A stretch of 64,000 nucleotides of DNA from Sporolactobacillus spathodeae. GTDB lineage: Bacteria > Bacillota > Bacilli > Bacillales > Sporolactobacillaceae. The translations under genes were made by a program, and so were the position numbers. The number at the start of each line of letters is the position of its first letter. Position 1 is the first letter of the stretch. The DNA lies in contig NZ_JAFBEV010000002.1 of assembly GCF_016908935.1 (NCBI RefSeq), forward strand, positions 1-64,000, given 5' to 3'. Shown here in pieces: positions 59,987 through 64,000 of the stretch. The notes below the pieces were generated by a model, which was given only the letters and a program-made list of their open reading frames with translations, was not told the DNA's origin and searched no databases.

Positions 59987-61016
59987 GATCGTTGCCTGTG
60001 CGGTGATCACTTTGATTATTATACTGTCGTTTCTATTTATAATTCTCGTATTTCATAAAATTTATGAGAACAGCAGTCAGGCCAGGGTGGAACAACTAAA
60101 AAGAAAGATACAACCTTTGGTCTTTCAGAATTTATTTTGGGGTCAAGATCAATCACTGGAATGTTATTCAAAAAAAAGGCTGTTTGGTGATTCGATACTG
60201 GAACTACTTAAAGAAATTAACAATCAATTTGATTTAAGTTCGTTAAACATCACGCAATCAAAGATGTTCGAAGGATACATTGTTCCAGTTATAAAAAAGA
60301 GATTAAGGGTACAAAGCTGGAGTAAGCGAATGAATATCTTATATCTGATTGAAAATCTTAGACTCACATCTTCATGGATTGATTTATGGCAAATCTACCA
60401 CGGAAAATATACCTCCAAGCAGGAACAATATATCATCTTAAGAATAACTTCGCAGGCAAACGACCTGCGAGTCATTAGCCATTTAATGAAAAATCCACCT
60501 TATCATTCTGTCTATTTTTATAAACAAGTTATCTCAAAAATGGATGGGCAACTATTTAAATATCTGGTTGATCAATTCGATGACTGTTCACAAGAACTGA
60601 GGATCTCTATTCTATCTGTAGTTGGGGAGAAGCGTGAACTACAATACCTTCCATTTATTGAGAATCATTTGTCCAATCAGAGTAGTGACATTCGGATCCA
60701 TGCCCTTAAGACAATACGTGACTATGCGTATATCAGCAAGTATGAAAAGCTTCTGCCTTTTGCTAAGTCAGATTTTTGGCTTGAACAGATGATCTTTTGC
60801 CAGATTGCAAAGAATCTGCGAAAGCCTGAGTATCTTCCGGCACTGAAAAATCTTCTGATTAGTAGAAACTGGTGGGTTCGCTACTATTCGGGCGAGGCAA
60901 TCGCCCATACACCGGGAGGAATTGACTTGTTAAGACAAATAGTCCTTGGAAGCAAGGATAAATTTGCCCAAGATATGGCGGACCAATGGATCCAAAGGAC
61001 GGAACTTGGCATATGA
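59967..61016 (+). CDS. Membrane-anchored HEAT-repeat-like protein
   Basis: 349 aa from TTG 59967, overlapping the preceding gene by 20 bases. One membrane helix (about 7-30) precedes a helical region. From about residue 210, helix pairs such as DDCSQELRISILSVVG and SDIRIHALKTIRDYA, and a closing NWWVRYYSGEAIAHT, look like HEAT repeats. HEAT arrays usually bind proteins. By position it may link the pseudo-receiver to the glycosyltransferase, whose start overlaps its stop. The start codon is uncertain (GTG near 60003 is an alternative). Confidence 0.65.
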   Translation: MFPLSIKIVACAVITLIIILSFLFIILVFHKIYENSSQARVEQLKRKIQPLVFQNLFWGQDQSLECYSKKRLFGDSILELLKEINNQFDLSSLNITQSKMFEGYIVPVIKKRLRVQSWSKRMNILYLIENLRLTSSWIDLWQIYHGKYTSKQEQYIILRITSQANDLRVISHLMKNPPYHSVYFYKQVISKMDGQLFKYLVDQFDDCSQELRISILSVVGEKRELQYLPFIENHLSNQSSDIRIHALKTIRDYAYISKYEKLLPFAKSDFWLEQMIFCQIAKNLRKPEYLPALKNLLISRNWWVRYYSGEAIAHTPGGIDLLRQIVLGSKDKFAQDMADQWIQRTELGI

Positions 61017-62452
61017 CCGATGCACTCAACCAATTTATACCAACCATTATCGATACGGTAGGCCTGCTCATTCTTATTTATATGTTGTTCGTTGTCTGTT
61101 TTTATTTCATTATATTTATTGTTTCGGCTTTTGAGTTGAAAAAGCTTCAGGAACTGGATGACGTTGACCCTTATGGAGAACTGATACGGTCCTATGATAC
61201 CAAACCCATCTCTATCCTTGTCCCGGCACATAATGAAGCAATCGGGATAACAGAAAGTATTAATTCCTTGCTAAGCCTTATTTATCCTGAATATGAAATT
61301 ATTGTGATCAACGATGCTTCAACAGACGATACCTTAAGCGTAATGATTGAACAGTTTCAGATGGAAAAGGTTCCGTTCGTGATCAGAAAAACCCTAAACA
61401 GTGCGCCAATCCGTGCCGTTTACAAGTCTAAGTCATCGCCCAATGTGCTCATGATTGATAAAGATCATGGCGGAAAGGCGGATGCCTTGAACGCTGGGAT
61501 TAATTTGTCCAAGTACCCGTATTTCTGCACCATTGATGGTGATTCTATTCTTGAACGAAATGCGCTTTTAAAAGTCATGAAACCGATTATTGATTCAGAC
61601 GAATCAGTCATCGCTGTCGGGGGATCAGTACGAATTGCAAACGGTTGTTCAATCACTGCGGGCGAGGTGATGAAAATCAGACTTGATCGAAACCCAATTG
61701 TCATTATGCAAGTGATTGAGTATTTACGCGCTTTTTTGATAGGGAGAATAGGTTTAAGTAAATACAACATTCTAATGATTGTATCCGGAGCATTTGGTGT
61801 TTTTAATAAAAGCTGGGTCATTAAAGCGAAGGGTTACAACACAACAACTGTCGGAGAAGACATGGAACTTGTCGTTCACCTTCATGAGCTTATTAAGGAT
61901 GAAAAGCTAAAAAAGCAAGTTAAATATATACCTGATCCAGTTTGTTGGACGGAAGCCCCTTCGAGCATAAGAATGCTGTGGCGTCAACGTGCGCGCTGGA
62001 ATAGAGGACTTCTCGAAGTGCTTTGGATGCATAAGAAAATGCTTCTCAATCCGAAATATAAGAGTGTCGGGCTCATTTCATTGCCCTATTTTTTCTTTAT
62101 TGAATTACTCGGAACATTTGTTGAATTTATTGGCTACTTAATTTTGATTTTCGGATCATTATTCTCTCTGATCTCAATGAACATGGCGTTGCTTTTATTT
62201 TGTTTCAGCTTGCTCTTGGGATCTCTTTTATCCATGTGTGGCGTGCTCCTTGAAGAGTGGAGTTTAAAGAAATACCCTAGAGTTACTGATTTAATTATTT
62301 TATTCTTCCTTGCGGTTACTGAAACATTCTGGTATAGACCTCTGATCACATTTTTCCGCTTCACAGGAATTTTGCAGATTTTCTCTAAGGGGAACAAGTG
62401 GAAGAGTATGGAGCGAAAGGGCATTTCATCAAAAAGTAAATTAAATAGGTGA
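61013..62452 (+). CDS. Processive family-2 glycosyltransferase
   Basis: 479 aa from ATG 61013, overlapping the previous stop (ATGA). One N-terminal membrane helix (about 13-40), a GT-A catalytic domain (about 63-330) and several C-terminal helices (about 350-440). Motifs: ISILVPAHNE (66-75), Asp101 (INDASTDD), DGD at 175-177, GED at 281-283, and RQRARW (324-329), the pattern of processive synthases such as PgaC/IcaA, cellulose and hyaluronan synthases. It likely polymerises and exports a polysaccharide. No PilZ domain is present. The sugar is unknown. Confidence 0.88.
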   Translation: MTDALNQFIPTIIDTVGLLILIYMLFVVCFYFIIFIVSAFELKKLQELDDVDPYGELIRSYDTKPISILVPAHNEAIGITESINSLLSLIYPEYEIIVINDASTDDTLSVMIEQFQMEKVPFVIRKTLNSAPIRAVYKSKSSPNVLMIDKDHGGKADALNAGINLSKYPYFCTIDGDSILERNALLKVMKPIIDSDESVIAVGGSVRIANGCSITAGEVMKIRLDRNPIVIMQVIEYLRAFLIGRIGLSKYNILMIVSGAFGVFNKSWVIKAKGYNTTTVGEDMELVVHLHELIKDEKLKKQVKYIPDPVCWTEAPSSIRMLWRQRARWNRGLLEVLWMHKKMLLNPKYKSVGLISLPYFFFIELLGTFVEFIGYLILIFGSLFSLISMNMALLLFCFSLLLGSLLSMCGVLLEEWSLKKYPRVTDLIILFFLAVTETFWYRPLITFFRFTGILQIFSKGNKWKSMERKGISSKSKLNR

Positions 62453-62457
62453 GAACT

Positions 62458-64000
62458 ATGAAAAAATGGCTCTTAATTATTATACTGTTCTTGATTCCTA
62501 TCATACCCGTCGTTATTTGGTATTTCAAACCGGCTACGCCACTAAACGTAGTCATCTTGGATAAGACTGTACCGACCGTTAATTACCGTGAACATCAGTC
62601 AATCACTTGGTTATTGAATTATTTAAAAATTGTCCGGACGAATAACAAAGAATACTCAGTATTAAATTATATGGGCTATCATCCCGAGAAAAAAAGCGGT
62701 TCGAAGATCGTACCGCTTGAAAATGAGAAACAAAAAGCTGATCTAATCTATCTCGCTGATACGTATGGAGTATACCATCATCAAGAAGAACGCTACCAGA
62801 AGCCGATATATGGGGGCACCACTTCCAAAGAAGTATCATGGATCGATCAGCAAATTAAAAAGAACCATTCAACCGTCATTGCTGAATATAATACATTAGA
62901 AAGCCCTACCTCAGCAAAAACCCGTGCAGATATGGAAGGATTGTTTGGGATTCATTGGACCGGATGGATTGGCCGATATTTTCCTAATCTCCAGGCTACA
63001 AACAATCCTGATCTGCCGTCTTGGGTGCCAAGGGATTACAAAAATGAGTATGGGAAAAACTGGGCATTCAAGGGATCAGGGTTTGTCCTCTCAAAAGAGA
63101 ATGGTGATATTCTTGTATTACAGCAAAATAAGCACGTAAAAGGTCAAGGTATTCATGTTTCTTTTACTGCTGAGGGCAGAAATATTTTTCATTTGAAACA
63201 GTCGCCTAATTATAATTATTGGTTCGATATTCTTAATACAAACGGCGCAGAAAAACTGGCAACATATCAATGGCAATTAACATCCAGCGGGAAAGATCTT
63301 TTACTTAAAAATGAAATTCCACTTTCATTTCCGGCAATTACAATGCAAACGGATAATCAAAGCAGACAGTATTATTTTGCCGGTGACTATGCCGATTCTG
63401 GCCAGGCTCTGTCGCTTCATCAGTATGAGGGAATCCCAACGATGCGCCGCTGGTTTGCCTCAGGGAGCAGAGGAAATACAGACGCTTTCTTTTGGAAGAC
63501 TTACGTTCCATTAATGACCACAATTTTGAAAAACAAACAGTTAGAAAGTACATCATCACATGCGCAAACAGGACAAACACGGCCTTACTACGCAAAAGTT
63601 AATCAACGATCTTTTTCCGTCCTCCAAAATGGTAAGTGGAAAAAGATGCAGATTAAGGGTGTCAATATAGGGATCAGTAAACCCGGAAAGTTTCCCGGAG
63701 AAACAGCCATAACGCAAGACGAATATTACCGCTGGCTGACTGAAATTCGAAAGATGCATGCAAATACAATTCGCGTTTATACGTTAAATCCACCCGGCTT
63801 TTATCAGGCACTTTATCAATACAATAAAAAGCATTCCAAAAACCCAATCTACCTGTTTCAAGGTGTCTGGGTTAATGAACCCGAAATGATTAAAGCAAAC
63901 GATGCCTATAACAGAAGTGTATCGTCAGCATTTCAGCATGCGATCAAACAGCAAATTGACGTGATTCACGGGAATGCAAATGTACGATATGTGCCGGGGA
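62458..64000 (+). CDS. Membrane-anchored glycoside-hydrolase-like protein (3' end outside window)
   Basis: At least 514 residues from ATG 62458, open at the right edge. One N-terminal membrane helix (about 4-23) anchors an extracellular protein. Residues 30-390 form a domain I do not recognise. From about residue 401 the pattern GVNIGISKPGKFPGE, YYRWLTEIRKM and ANTIRVYTLNPPGF resembles the start of a TIM-barrel glycosidase of the GH2/GH5 kind. Catalytic acids would lie beyond the window. It is 5 bases after the glycosyltransferase, so it probably trims or processes its polymer. Confidence 0.7.
   Translation, partial: MKKWLLIIILFLIPIIPVVIWYFKPATPLNVVILDKTVPTVNYREHQSITWLLNYLKIVRTNNKEYSVLNYMGYHPEKKSGSKIVPLENEKQKADLIYLADTYGVYHHQEERYQKPIYGGTTSKEVSWIDQQIKKNHSTVIAEYNTLESPTSAKTRADMEGLFGIHWTGWIGRYFPNLQATNNPDLPSWVPRDYKNEYGKNWAFKGSGFVLSKENGDILVLQQNKHVKGQGIHVSFTAEGRNIFHLKQSPNYNYWFDILNTNGAEKLATYQWQLTSSGKDLLLKNEIPLSFPAITMQTDNQSRQYYFAGDYADSGQALSLHQYEGIPTMRRWFASGSRGNTDAFFWKTYVPLMTTILKNKQLESTSSHAQTGQTRPYYAKVNQRSFSVLQNGKWKKMQIKGVNIGISKPGKFPGETAITQDEYYRWLTEIRKMHANTIRVYTLNPPGFYQALYQYNKKHSKNPIYLFQGVWVNEPEMIKANDAYNRSVSSAFQHAIKQQIDVIHGNANVRYVPG

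Overview
The window is the origin-of-replication region of a low-GC Gram-positive, endospore-forming Bacillales bacterium. Gene order and sequence follow the Bacillus subtilis oriC neighbourhood. Sporulation-linked genes (yidC/spoIIIJ, jag, spo0J, yyaC) argue for a spore former. A Sporolactobacillaceae-like or Bacillaceae-like host is my guess from overall flavour, not proven. Transcription diverges from oriC at about 14.3-16.7 kb: almost everything to the left is on the minus strand, and most of the right arm is on the plus strand, as expected for leading-strand housekeeping genes.

Left arm, read outward from oriC on the minus strand: dnaA, dnaN, yaaA, recF, remB, gyrB, gyrA, a degenerate HD-GYP protein, guaB, dacA, pdxS, pdxT, then a serine-type T-box leader. 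Directly after the T-box terminator the sequence turns into the 5' end of what looks like a group II intron and runs off the window. oriC is bipartite: a DnaA-box cluster at about 16.25-16.64 kb, and a second one between dnaA and dnaN with a B. subtilis-like unwinding element. The dnaA leader carries two mutually exclusive hairpins, one of them terminator-like, just upstream of the dnaA ribosome site.

Right arm, plus strand: rpmH, rnpA, yidD, yidC, jag, mnmE, mnmG, rsmG, parS, noc, soj, spo0J (with a second parS inside), yyaC (minus), T-box glyS, yyzM-like, ychF, rpsF-ssb-rpsR. A minus-strand block follows (yozB/ctaM-like, a YfbR-like nucleotidase, an orphan CheW, a CDF metal exporter). Then come yybS, gdpP, rplI, dnaC, purA, and a seven-gene peptide-ABC-transporter/aminotransferase/amidohydrolase operon (42.6-49.8 kb). 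Three tRNAs (initiator Met, Asp, Phe) precede walR-walK-yycH-yycI-yycJ-htrA, a DnaA-box cluster and rlmH. The last 5 kb holds a four-gene cluster: a pseudo-receiver protein, a membrane-anchored HEAT-like protein, a processive family-2 glycosyltransferase, and an open-ended gene for a membrane-anchored glycoside-hydrolase-like protein. I read it as an exopolysaccharide locus.

The main unexplained structures are: (1) an interspersed intergenic repeat, full or partial in at least eight places, ending in a conserved ACTTGGC/GCCAAGT hairpin; (2) a second GC-rich repeat family (two copies); (3) the dnaA leader switch; (4) the ten-box DnaA cluster in front of rlmH; (5) the pseudo-receiver/HEAT/glycosyltransferase/hydrolase locus; (6) the group II intron seated at a T-box terminator.
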